Assembly (NCBI GenBank): GCA_050747825.1
Contig: JBOGJG010000021.1
Span: forward strand, 1 to 28,380
Reading direction: 5' to 3'
Origin: JBOGJG01 sp050747825
Lineage (GTDB): Bacteria > Acidobacteriota > UBA6911 > RPQK01 > JBOGJG01
Length of the DNA: 28,380 nt
Within the stretch, counting starts at the first letter, position 1. The number at the start of each line of letters is the position of its first letter. The notes beneath the pieces are model-generated. The model saw nothing but the letters and a program-made list of their open reading frames with translations. It was not told where the DNA came from and did not search any database. The translations under genes and the position numbers were made by a program. Positions 7,061 through 15,188 of the stretch are shown here, one piece after another.

Positions 7061-7405
7061 TCAAAAACTACCGCGGCGCGAGCCTCGGCCACCGCCGTAA
7101 CCACCGCCGCGGCCGCCTCCGCCACGCTGTCCGCCTCTGTCACCGCCACCGCGCTCCGTGCGCGGCTTGGCTTCATTGACCGTCAAGGCGCGACCATTGA
7201 CTTCTTTTCCGTTCAGTTCCGCAATAGCTTTTTGCGCTTCTTCGCTGGAGGACATTTCCACAAAGCCGAAGCCGCGGGAACGTCCCGTGTCCCGGTCTGT
7301 AACGACCGTAGCCGATTCAACGCCACCGACTTGTTCGAATAATTCCTGCAGATCGGTACTTGAGGTTTGGAAATCCAGATTACCGACATAAATTTTGGTA
7401 GACAT
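7061..7405 (-). CDS. RRM-type glycine-rich RNA-binding protein
   Basis: The 114-residue protein has one RNA recognition motif with RNP2 IYVGNL at residues 5-10 and RNP1 RGFGFVEM near residue 45, followed by a Gly/Arg-rich tail (GGGDRGGQRGGGGRGGGYGG). Bacterial proteins of this design bind single-stranded RNA and are often induced by cold. The start is secure by alignment of MSTKIYVGNL. There is no Shine-Dalgarno; TAAAAC ends 7 bases before the ATG, so a leaderless message is possible. It is a single gene. Confidence 0.92.
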   Translation of the reverse strand: MSTKIYVGNLDFQTSSTDLQELFEQVGGVESATVVTDRDTGRSRGFGFVEMSSSEEAQKAIAELNGKEVNGRALTVNEAKPRTERGGGDRGGQRGGGGRGGGYGGGRGSRRGSF

Positions 7406-7412
7406 AAACCCA

Positions 7413-7418
7413 GTTTTA
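7413..7418 (-). promoter_or_regulatory. -10-like box of the RRM gene
   Basis: The minus strand reads GGG TAAAAC TGGGTTT ATG. The hexamer ends 7 bases before the start codon, matching the arrangement at four other genes in the window. Confidence 0.3.
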
Positions 7419-7576
7419 CCCTAATGCATTCAAAAAGAGAAGAGCGCCGAAGGGACCGGCATTGATTTTAGCTCGTTCCGATCACCACCGGTCATATCAT
7501 TCGCTAGCGACTTAAACTTGAAAATCTTGCTTTTCGGTGTGTCGTGTAGTAGACAGCAAAGAGCCGATTGAATGAT

Positions 7577-7582
7577 TAAAAT
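7577..7582 (+). promoter_or_regulatory. -10-like box of the Pit transporter gene
   Basis: TAAAAT at 7577-7582 is followed by eight bases and then ATG at 7591. There is no ribosome binding site in the space. TTG at 7582 could serve as an in-frame start but would overlap the box. Confidence 0.35.
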
Positions 7583-7590
7583 TGCCTGAC

Positions 7591-8700
7591 ATGATCTGGG
7601 TTTTGTTCATAGCCGCTATTTCTCTTGCTTACGCGAATGGAGCAAACGACAATTTCAAGGGTGTGGCGACCCTTCTGGGCAGCAGAACGATCGATTACCG
7701 GCGGGCCCTGGCATGGGCCTGCTGGACAACTCTGGCCGGATCAATTTCAGCCTTCTGGGTGGCGCGAGGACTCCTGCAGGCGTTTTCAGGAAAAGGACTG
7801 GTGCCCGATTCAATCGTCGCTTCTTCGACTTTCCAGTTCTCGGTCGGACTGGGCGCGGCAGCAACAGTATTGCTGGCCACCAGGTTCGGGCTTCCCATTT
7901 CAACCACCCACGCGCTCATTGGATCTCTGCTGGGTGCGGGCCTCATTCACGCCGGTGGTTCGATCAATGTGGCTCATTTAATATCGATCTTTCTGCTGCC
8001 GCTGTTTTTGTCTCCTCTTGTGGCTGTGATCTCGGTCAGCTTGGTTTACCTGACTTGCCGATGGGCCCGATTGGCCGCTGGAATCGACAAAGACACCTGC
8101 ATCTGCGTGGGCCAAGAGGTAGTTGAGACCATACCCGTTTCCTCTTCCGGGGAAACTCTTTTGAGACCGCTGCCTATCCTCCAGGCCACCATTAATACTG
8201 ATCAAGTGTGCCGGCAGGTTTACCGGGGGACATTCTTTGGCTTCTCGGCGGCGCGGGGATTGGATATCCTGCACTATGTCAGCGCCGGTACCGTCGGTTT
8301 CGCCCGGGGCCTCAACGATACTCCCAAAATTGCTGCGCTATTGCTAATGGTGACCGGCTTTCCCTCTGCCGGAAAATATGGTGTTGTTGCATTCTTTATG
8401 GCCCTGGGGGGCTGGATCTCTGCCCGCCGCGTGGCCGAAACGATGAGCCACAAAATCACAGCACTCAATCCCGGCCAGGGCTTCTCAGCCAACCTAACAA
8501 CCGCCTTCCTGATCATCGTGGCTTCCCGGTTGGGGCTGCCCGTATCAACTACTCACGTCAGTTCGGGCTCGCTCTTCGGGATCGGCCTCCTTTCTGCAAA
8601 CGCAAACCTCAAAGTGATCACTTCTATCCTGTTCTCGTGGGTGGGCACCCTTCCCGTGGCTATCCTCATCGCCGCATTGCTCTCCCTGATGATTAGATAA
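7591..8700 (+). CDS. pitA: Inorganic phosphate transporter, PiT family
   Basis: The 369-residue membrane protein is a low-affinity phosphate permease driven by cation gradients. Both inverted-repeat signature halves are present: YANGANDNFKGVATLLGSRT near the N-terminus and FARGLNDTPKIAALL in the second half, each followed by a GLPxSTTH segment (FGLPISTTHALIGSLLGAGL and LGLPVSTTHVSSGSLFGIGL). About ten hydrophobic segments can be counted. The ATG at 7591 is preferred to the TTG at 7582. The gene converges with the arsenosugar operon, with only 10 bases between the stop codons. Pit transporters also carry arsenate, a chemical link to those neighbours. Confidence 0.92.
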   Translation: MIWVLFIAAISLAYANGANDNFKGVATLLGSRTIDYRRALAWACWTTLAGSISAFWVARGLLQAFSGKGLVPDSIVASSTFQFSVGLGAAATVLLATRFGLPISTTHALIGSLLGAGLIHAGGSINVAHLISIFLLPLFLSPLVAVISVSLVYLTCRWARLAAGIDKDTCICVGQEVVETIPVSSSGETLLRPLPILQATINTDQVCRQVYRGTFFGFSAARGLDILHYVSAGTVGFARGLNDTPKIAALLLMVTGFPSAGKYGVVAFFMALGGWISARRVAETMSHKITALNPGQGFSANLTTAFLIIVASRLGLPVSTTHVSSGSLFGIGLLSANANLKVITSILFSWVGTLPVAILIAALLSLMIR

Positions 8701-8710
8701 ATCGCCAAGG

Positions 8711-9691
8711 TCAACAGCAACCGCCGCCGTGGTAAAAGTACGTCGAACCGGAGACAAAGATATCTTTCCGGCCCAGGCTCTGCAGCGCAGCGGCCGTCTT
8801 GTCGCAAACGGCCAGTGGCTGATTTTGCATCAGGCGGTGTCCTTTGCCATCCTCGAAGCACTCCTCGCTCCCGAAGTAAATCGCCGCCTTTCCGGTAAAG
8901 ACACAAGGTCCGTCCGCCGGCATCGGATCTTTGATTGCACAAATTTCGACGCTTTCAATGTAGATCAATCGCTCTGTGCTGTAATGGGTCGGGTCCAGGA
9001 CCCGGTAAGGGCGCCGCGCTCGAACCTCCACCGTTCCAAAGCCCGTCCTGGTGACAAGGTCCAGGTAGTCGCTCAGGGGCAGCGCCCCGCTGAGGCAAAG
9101 CGCCCTCAATCTGTCGTCTTCCCTCAGGCGCGGCGGGATTTTACCCTCACACACCGGATCGGAGAGGACGAGACGGCCATGAGGTTTCACTACTTGGTGG
9201 ATCTCGCTCAGCGCCTGCTTCAGATCCTCGGCCCGAAAGATATTGAACAGGCAGTTCTGAGCAGCCACACCAACCTGATCGGATTCGTCCACGGGCAAAT
9301 CCAGGGCGTCGCCTTCCCGCAGCTCTACAAATTCGCTCCTGAACCAGGGATTCAATTCCTCAGCCTGCCTCAAATTGGACCGGCAGGTCTCCAGCATCTC
9401 GCTCACCGGATCGACTCCGATTACCCCGCCGGGTCGCCTGCTGAAATAGGCAAACTGCAGCAGTTCCATTCCCCCGCCCACGCCCACATAAAGAACGGTC
9501 GGGCTGTTGACCAGGTCCCGGGGATGAACAGTCGTCCCACAGCCGTAATTCATCTCCAGCATCTTTTGTGGAATTTGAAGCTGCGGAAGCTGCCAAACCG
9601 GAGTCGTTGTGCAACAGAGTCCTTTTTGAGGATTTACGGCCGCCGCGCGGTAGATCTCCTGAGTCGTCTTCAGATAATTTTGCATGCTCAT
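8711..9691 (-). CDS. arsM: Arsenite S-adenosylmethionine methyltransferase of the arsenosugar pathway
   Basis: The 326-residue enzyme should methylate arsenite to dimethylarsenic, the substrate of ArsS. It shows the SAM-binding motif VLYVGVGGGMELLQF near residue 68, GVDPVSEML after it, and several Cys that can bind arsenic: CC at 26-27, C51 and the QNC in AAQNCLFNIF. The C-terminus ends STYFYHGGGCC, a Cys pair found in arsenosugar-cluster members. The start at 9691 overlaps the arsS stop as ATGA; a longer in-frame start would run into arsS. It is the last gene of the glycosyltransferase-arsS-arsM operon. Confidence 0.9.
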   Translation of the reverse strand: MSMQNYLKTTQEIYRAAAVNPQKGLCCTTTPVWQLPQLQIPQKMLEMNYGCGTTVHPRDLVNSPTVLYVGVGGGMELLQFAYFSRRPGGVIGVDPVSEMLETCRSNLRQAEELNPWFRSEFVELREGDALDLPVDESDQVGVAAQNCLFNIFRAEDLKQALSEIHQVVKPHGRLVLSDPVCEGKIPPRLREDDRLRALCLSGALPLSDYLDLVTRTGFGTVEVRARRPYRVLDPTHYSTERLIYIESVEICAIKDPMPADGPCVFTGKAAIYFGSEECFEDGKGHRLMQNQPLAVCDKTAAALQSLGRKDIFVSGSTYFYHGGGCC

Positions 9692-10740
9692 TTCACAATC
9701 TCCCCCCCGCAGCTTGAACCGGCGCCGGCGGTGCAACCGAAGCAGTGCTGGTCGAGCACGATTCCGCGGCGGGTCAGGCCTGCAAGGTCAAAGTTTCGGA
9801 TATGGCGCGGCGCGTTTGGTTCGACCTCCAACTCCAGCATCTGGTTGAAATCGCAGTCATAAAGTCGTCCGTCCCATCCGACGGAAACCGTGTTGCGGCA
9901 CATGACCCCAGCGGCGGCTTCAGAGTTGAAGGAAACGATCAGTTTGGCCATGTACTCTTCATATTTCCCGTTCTGAAGCAGGTAATCGAGAAAGCGGCTG
10001 ATCGGCATATTCGTGATCGTATAGAGGTCGTTGAAGACGATTCCAAATTGGGACTCGAGTTCTCTCTTGTAGGCTTCTTTCAGCTTCTGTTGATCGGGCG
10101 GAAGAAAGGCCCCCAGGGGGTTGTAGACCAGATGAAGCTCCAGCTCTGTATCTTGCCTCCCATAGCCGGCCCGGTTGAGCATGCGCAGAGCCTCGATCGA
10201 CCTTTCAAACACTCCGTCACCTCGCTGTTTATCCGTGTTTTCGGCCGTGTAACAGGGCAGGGAAGAGATCACTTTAACCCGGCGGGCGGCGAAAAACTCG
10301 GGAAGGCGGCGGTATTTCTCGTTCACCGTCAGGATCGTCAGATTACTGCGCACGATGATCTCCCGCCCCAGCCGGTAAATCTCGTCCACAAACCATTGGA
10401 AATTCGGATTCATTTCGGGGGCGCCGCCCGTAATATCCACGATACGGATAGTGGAGCCGTTCAGCGCTTCCAGGCAGCGTTGCATGATTGTCCGGTCCAT
10501 GACCTCCTCCCTATCGGGACCGGCGTCTACATGGCAGTGTGCACACGTCTGGTTGCACATCTTACCTACGTTCACCTGGAGGATTTCAATCTGAAGGGGT
10601 CGCAACGGATAAAGTCCTGCCTGCTTTAATTTCTCCTGAAATCGAGGCAAGTCTTCCGGATAGGACTTCCGATCGTTTAAAACTCTAAGCTGAACCAGCG
10701 GATTGGCCAACTCGTGGTTAATTGCTTTTAGTGATTTCAT
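9688..10740 (-). CDS. arsS: Arsenosugar biosynthesis radical SAM protein ArsS
   Basis: The 350-residue protein is a radical SAM enzyme that joins a 5'-deoxyadenosyl group to dimethylarsenic, giving the arsenosugar precursor. The 4Fe-4S binding motif is CNQTCAHC (Cys62, 66, 69) in VGKMCNQTCAHCHVDAGP, followed by VDITGGAPEMNP. The C-terminal part has the additional Cys cluster typical of this family: MCRNTVSVGWDGRLYDCDFN and HCFGCTAGAGSSCGG. Length and both ends agree with the family. Its ATG overlaps the stop of the upstream glycosyltransferase ORF (ATGA) and its stop overlaps the arsM start in the same way, so the three are translationally coupled. Confidence 0.92.
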   Translation of the reverse strand: MKSLKAINHELANPLVQLRVLNDRKSYPEDLPRFQEKLKQAGLYPLRPLQIEILQVNVGKMCNQTCAHCHVDAGPDREEVMDRTIMQRCLEALNGSTIRIVDITGGAPEMNPNFQWFVDEIYRLGREIIVRSNLTILTVNEKYRRLPEFFAARRVKVISSLPCYTAENTDKQRGDGVFERSIEALRMLNRAGYGRQDTELELHLVYNPLGAFLPPDQQKLKEAYKRELESQFGIVFNDLYTITNMPISRFLDYLLQNGKYEEYMAKLIVSFNSEAAAGVMCRNTVSVGWDGRLYDCDFNQMLELEVEPNAPRHIRNFDLAGLTRRGIVLDQHCFGCTAGAGSSCGGEIVK

Positions 10741-11138
10741 TTAGTCTCTCTGAAAACAAGGAAAGTCACACGGTGATTCTGAAGCAGCTTCAGAGCACGT
10801 CGGATGTCGCCTGCATTCAGGTCCGGACAATCGCGGCCGACAATTACGATTTGCTCATAGCCCAAGGATGTCAGATCTTCGACTGCATTTTGCAGTCGCT
10901 CACCAAAGCCACAGCCCCTTTGCGGGTGGAGCCCTCCCGGCCCACTGCGATTGGCGGATAAGACACCGGTGGGCGAGGTGAAGAAGTGAACGTCCGCTTC
11001 AGCCCCAAGCGCCGTCTTCAGGTCAGGAAGCCTCAGTAGACATGCGAATCTCCCTGGCCATTTTCGCCGCGTCAAATCCAGGCTGATCGGGTCGGCAAAG
11101 ACCAGGATCGCTTTGCCGCGAATTTCTCTGAGGCTCAT
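10737..11138 (-). CDS. Arsenosugar-cluster glycosyltransferase (DUF2064/TIGR04282 type), C-terminally truncated
   Basis: The 133 residues start like the family (KAILVFADP) and include the hallmark stretch GFGERLQNAVEDLTSLGYEQ followed by VIVGRDCPDLNAGDIRRALK. Full-length members are near 200 residues and continue after this point with a conserved GGxYLxGL segment. Here the frame ends in VTFLVFRETK at the arsS start, so the last third of the domain is absent. The enzyme would add a sugar in arsenosugar synthesis; whether this short form works is doubtful. TACAAT lies 12 bases before the ATG and may be the operon -10 box. Confidence 0.7.
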   Translation of the reverse strand: MSLREIRGKAILVFADPISLDLTRRKWPGRFACLLRLPDLKTALGAEADVHFFTSPTGVLSANRSGPGGLHPQRGCGFGERLQNAVEDLTSLGYEQIVIVGRDCPDLNAGDIRRALKLLQNHRVTFLVFRETK

Positions 11139-11214
11139 TTGAGTTTAGTCATTGTATGCAAATCCCTGGGACTGTGCAGTTCGATATCGGACTGAGGCTC
11201 GCGCACCGCGTTCG

Positions 11215-12397
11215 CTACAGCATTCGAACACTAATTAGATGAGTCAAAGCCCCGCCGTGAGACCGCCCGGGGCGCAACTGCCTCAGGAACTGGTCAACAG
11301 GGACGCACCGGATTTCGCCGACTTCGAGCCGATCGAGGCCTCGGTACAGCAATAGCGGCTCGCATTCCGGGTAATCTGCAGCGAACTCTCGCAGCGGGCG
11401 GACCTTGGAGCGACGCACGCCGGCGCTGTTTTTTACCTCAATAACCCAGAAACTACCCCGGCCATAGACTACAAAATCGATCTCGACACCCGATCGGGTC
11501 TGCCCGTAATAGAGTCCGAAATCCTTCGCGCTGTAAGCGATCCAGGCCCGGAGGTGTTGCGCCACAAGACCTTCAAGTGCCCCCCTGCGATCTCCTCTGG
11601 CCGGTCGAGTGGCCCTCGCGGCCGCAGCGACTGGAATACGCCCGCGTCGAACAAGAAAAACTTGGGGTGCCCGGCAGTCTGCCGCCGCGCACGTGTCGTG
11701 AACACCGGTAGTCTAAACCCGAGCAGCAGGTCTTCCATTATCTCCAGGTACCCCTCTACGGTCTTGCGATTGACTTGGCTCTCCCGTGCTACATTGCTGA
11801 CGTTCAGGACACTCGCGTGTGAGAAGCTCACCGCTTCCAGGAAGCGCGCGAAAGCTCCAACATTGCGCACCAACCCTCTGTCTGTACCTCGTGCTCGAGA
11901 TACAGGTTGGCGTAGGCCGCCAGCGTATCCTCTGGTTGCGCGGAATCGAGCACCAGGGACAGAAGGCCTATCTCCAGGCTCCGCTCCAGGTCGAAGGTCG
12001 GCAACTCCGCAGCGAGAAACGGGTGCAGCGTCCGGACAACGGCGCGCCCGGCAAGCAGGTCTATCCCGCCCCGCCTCAGTTTGCGCGCGCTCGGGCCAGT
12101 CAGAACAAAACGGGGCGGCGAGGGTTGTTCCATCAGGTCGTGCACCACATGCAGCAGCTCCGGCGCCCGCTGGACCTCGTCTACCACTACATCGCGCCCT
12201 GCTGGATCGCCCCGAACGACCTCGCCCAATCGCTCCGACCTTGAGGCCATCTTCCGATAGACCTCCGGCCGGAGGGGGTTTACGAAAATGGCTTCGGGTA
12301 GCCGCTGCCGCAACCAGGTTTTCTTGCCCGTCCCGCGCGGTCCGAACAGGAAGAAACTCTGCTCGGGCAGCGTCAAAAATCGAGGAACAAATTCCAT
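11215..12397 (-). pseudogene. AAA-type ATPase with DUF4143 domain, broken by two frameshifts
   Basis: Joined over three frames, this is a typical ATPase-DUF4143 protein of about 390 residues. The first frame (12397-about 11873) has the Walker A LFGPRGTGKKTW and Walker B DVVVDEVQRAPEL. The second has the winged-helix segment NVARESQVNRKTVEGYLEIM and DLLLGFRLPVF. The third (to 11215) has VEIDFVVYG and FWVIEVKNS of a PD-(D/E)XK-like fold. The first break, near 11871-11877, needs one base added in GAGGGTTGG. The second lies in a run of six C at 11580-11585. Such ATPases are common strain-variable genes with unknown function. The homopolymer break could be a sequencing error; two breaks together make a dead gene likely. 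Confidence 0.8.
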
Positions 12398-12502
12398 TCT
12401 GAGGCTCAATATGGCATTTGTTCTGCCATTTTGCAAAAAAGAAAACGAGGTGGAAAAATTGAAAGCCGGGTGGCCATTCATTTAAGGAAACGGCTTCAAG
12501 CC

Positions 12503-13669
12503 TCAATAGAGAATGACGAATGTTCCGTCGGCCCGGGTGAAAGCGGCAGGTCGATCCCAGACGGGCAGGTCCTCACGCACTCCTTGAAAGCCCTCCAAAG
12601 GGCGAAGCTCTCGGTCAAAAACTTGCCAGTGCAGCCGCCCGCCCTTGCGCCAGGCCGCGCCTTCAGTCCAGACTAGAAGAGTTTGCCCCTGCGCGTTGCG
12701 GGCCAGTGCCGGGTGTTTGCGGTTTGCACCCTGGCCCGGCGCCGGGACAAGCTCATTAAGCTTCGGGAGCGCCGGACTGATCTCGCCGAAAAACACCTGC
12801 TGCTCGGTTTCCCAGGCAGCCAGCACCCCACGCTCGTCTCCCCAGAATGCCGCGGTGCTCATGACGCAGGATTCGACCGGCCATACCTGAACTCGCACAC
12901 CTTTGAAGTTTTTCCCTCCGGGCTCTGAAATCAGCAGGTAAACATCGCGGGTCCCTGAACCGTCGGCTGAGCGGTAGAGAACGTAAACTCGCCCGTCACC
13001 GTCTGCAAAGGCCCTCATCCCGCAACAGGCGCATACTCCAGTCGCTTTGTCCCAGGCGGACTCTTCAACGGAGAAACGCTCTCCGTCATCGGAAGAAGCG
13101 GCAACCCAGATTTGACGCTCCGCTTCCGAGTGTGATGCGCGACCGGGTGCGTGCCACATAACCCAGACATTGCCGTTTGGGTCGGCGGCCAGACTGCCTC
13201 CGCCGTCCACACCGGTCTTTACCTGTAGAACATTTCGCTGCGGCTCAAATCCCAGCCCATCCGGCCTCAGGCGCGTGTAAAGCATGGGGGCTTCTCCGGC
13301 GGGAGCGCGGGGTTCCGCTTTGGAGGAACCCATCCAGGCCACGTGCACAAGTCCGTTCCGGCCCAGCGCCAGGTGCGGAGCGCGTACAGTGCCGGCGGCA
13401 ATGGCACTGGCCGGTTGGGAGTTCACGCGTACTGGTTTCGAGAAGCTCCGGCCGTAGTCTCCGGACCGCACATAATAGACATCGCCGTGAGACGCCTCCC
13501 CCTTGAAATAAATCAAGTGGAGAACGCCGCCATCGTCCACTGCCAGGTCTGGCAGAATCCCACCACCGGGGACCCTAAGGACCTCAACGCCGCCGCTGGC
13601 AAGCAGAGAGAAACAAGAGATCAGGGTCAAGCAGATGAGGGAAATATAACCTTTGATTCTGCGCATCAT
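12503..13669 (-). CDS. Exported sialidase-like (BNR-repeat) beta-propeller protein
   Basis: The product of about 388 residues has a signal sequence (MMRRIKGYISLICLTLISCF; LISC could be a lipobox) and then a six-bladed-propeller pattern of repeated short segments such as DLAVDDGGVLHLIYF, HLALGRNGLVHVAWMG, SLAADPNGNVWVMWH and SSDDGERFS, the last being an Asp-box type turn. A CACC cluster occurs in ATGVCACCGMRAFADGDGRV. The family includes exo-sialidases, but I do not see the Arg triad clearly, so hydrolase activity is unproven. ATG at 13669 is chosen because AAAGG lies just upstream; a GTG at 13687 is also in frame. It is a single gene, divergent from the aminotransferase. Confidence 0.7.
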   Translation of the reverse strand: MMRRIKGYISLICLTLISCFSLLASGGVEVLRVPGGGILPDLAVDDGGVLHLIYFKGEASHGDVYYVRSGDYGRSFSKPVRVNSQPASAIAAGTVRAPHLALGRNGLVHVAWMGSSKAEPRAPAGEAPMLYTRLRPDGLGFEPQRNVLQVKTGVDGGGSLAADPNGNVWVMWHAPGRASHSEAERQIWVAASSDDGERFSVEESAWDKATGVCACCGMRAFADGDGRVYVLYRSADGSGTRDVYLLISEPGGKNFKGVRVQVWPVESCVMSTAAFWGDERGVLAAWETEQQVFFGEISPALPKLNELVPAPGQGANRKHPALARNAQGQTLLVWTEGAAWRKGGRLHWQVFDRELRPLEGFQGVREDLPVWDRPAAFTRADGTFVILY

Positions 13670-13975
13670 TGGGCCTTTCAGCTTCACATATCCATCGTTG
13701 CGCCATTGTGCGACAACTATTCGCGCCGGCTTCGGATGATGGATTTAAATCGATCTGGATTGTAGCACGGAAATCCATCAACCCCAGGTGCCGGGAGGCC
13801 GCAGTGTGACGAAGTTCGATGTCCGGCTTGAAGACGGCGAGACCAGAACCGCACCTGCGGAAGATCTCGACCTATCGAGAGGATTTCCGGAGCCTGAATT
13901 CAGCAGTCTGGTGCAAGCGACATTGTCGCGAGCCGGCACTTGCAGGTTGATGGTTCTTCCAAGAGAATACACTAC
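13670..13975. other. Divergent intergenic region
   Basis: These 306 bases separate the minus-strand sialidase-like gene from the plus-strand aminotransferase. An open frame from GTG 13806 runs into the aminotransferase (VTKFDVRLEDGETRTAPAED...), but it matches no family I know and overlaps a secure gene in another frame. I see no clear promoter boxes, hairpins or RNA gene. Confidence 0.4.
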
Positions 13976-15181
13976 GTGCCTGAAGCTTCGCTCGCTTCCC
14001 AACGAACTTTGCTTCTCGAGCCCACCGCGGTAAACCTGATTCTTGCCGAGGCTCGCCGCTGCCAGGCAGAAGGCCGTGATCTGGTGTCGCTGATGCGAGG
14101 TGAGCCCGACTTTCAGACGCCTCCTCATATTGTCGAGGCTGCGGTCCGGGCGCTGCGCAGCGGGCGGACCGGTTACCCGGACAATCGAGGCGAAGCGGCT
14201 CTGCGCGAAGCGGCCGCCGAAAAGCTGAAGCGTGACAACCGGATTGAGTATGACCCCGGCTGCGAAATACTGATCACCAGCGGCGCCACCTTCGGGATCT
14301 ATGCGGCGCTTGCCGCCATTCTCGACGAAGGAGACCAGGTGCTGCTGCCGGACCCGATTTATGATGCCTACCGGTCGCCCATACGACTGGCGGGCGGAAC
14401 AATCCGGTCTGTCCCGGCCCGGCTGCAGGACGGCCGATTCCGGCTTGATCGTGAGGACCTGGAGTCCGCCTGGACTCCAGCCTGCAAGGCGCTGCTGCTG
14501 AACACTCCCTGGAACCCGTTGGGAACCGTTTTTACAGAATCTGAATTAAGGGATATCGGGGAATTCCTGGAGAGCCGCGATCTGCTGCTCATCAGCGACG
14601 AGATTTACGAGGCGATCACTTACGCCGGCCATCACCACGTTTCCCCGGCGGCGCTGTCCGATCCTCTTCGGGCCAGGTGCATCCTCATCAACAGCCTCTC
14701 CAAGACGTATGCCATGACCGGCTGGAGAATCGGCTATTGTGCGGGTCCAGCGGAGCTGATCCAGGCCATGTTCCTGGTGCTGCAGCAATCCAGCCGCGGG
14801 CCCGCGCTGTTTGTGCAAGATGCAGCAGCCACTGCCTTGCGCGGCCCACAAGACTGCGTGGCCGAGATGCGCCAGGAGTACGAGTGCTGCCGCGCCCAGG
14901 TCCTGGAGGAGCTAACGGGGCTGCCGGGTGTGGGCCTGATCCATCCGGAAGGAGGATTCTTTGCCCTGGTCGATATCCGGGAATTGTCCCTTCCCTCCAA
15001 CCAGGTGCGCCGGCAACTTTTGGCTGACACAGGGGTGGTGGTCGTCCATGGAGCTGCTTATGGGCAGGGAGGGGAAGGCACCTTGCGTGTCTCATTTGCG
15101 GCCGGCGGCGAGAACCTGAGCAGGGGACTGCAACGCCTGCGCAAAGGACTGCTCGAAATCGCGGAGGCTGTACACAATTAA
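13976..15181 (+). CDS. Class I/II pyridoxal-phosphate aminotransferase
   Basis: The 401-residue enzyme belongs to the aspartate/aromatic aminotransferase fold-type I group. Signature segments are LMRGEPDFQTPPHIV, TSGATFGIYAALAAI for phosphate binding, NTPWNPLGTVF, ISDEIYEAITY with the Asp that contacts the cofactor ring, and SLSKTYAMTGWRIGY with the Schiff-base Lys. GTG at 13976 places the start where family members begin; a TTG at 13940 would add 12 residues of no resemblance. The stop is 7 bases before the dehydrogenase gene, so the two are probably cotranscribed. The amino acid substrate cannot be told, but the neighbours suggest it feeds a 2-oxo acid or hydroxyacid pathway. Confidence 0.88.
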   Translation: MPEASLASQRTLLLEPTAVNLILAEARRCQAEGRDLVSLMRGEPDFQTPPHIVEAAVRALRSGRTGYPDNRGEAALREAAAEKLKRDNRIEYDPGCEILITSGATFGIYAALAAILDEGDQVLLPDPIYDAYRSPIRLAGGTIRSVPARLQDGRFRLDREDLESAWTPACKALLLNTPWNPLGTVFTESELRDIGEFLESRDLLLISDEIYEAITYAGHHHVSPAALSDPLRARCILINSLSKTYAMTGWRIGYCAGPAELIQAMFLVLQQSSRGPALFVQDAAATALRGPQDCVAEMRQEYECCRAQVLEELTGLPGVGLIHPEGGFFALVDIRELSLPSNQVRRQLLADTGVVVVHGAAYGQGGEGTLRVSFAAGGENLSRGLQRLRKGLLEIAEAVHN

Positions 15182-15188
15182 TAAGCCA

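Noticed and set aside
11469..12506. 345-codon minus-strand frame as an intact protein
   Set aside because: Only its part after about 11870 matches the DUF4143 ATPase; the earlier part is out of frame with the Walker A region.
13806..14033. Open frame VTKFDVRLEDGETRTAPAED... before the aminotransferase
   Set aside because: No family resemblance and it overlaps a secure gene in another frame; listed only as part of the intergenic region.
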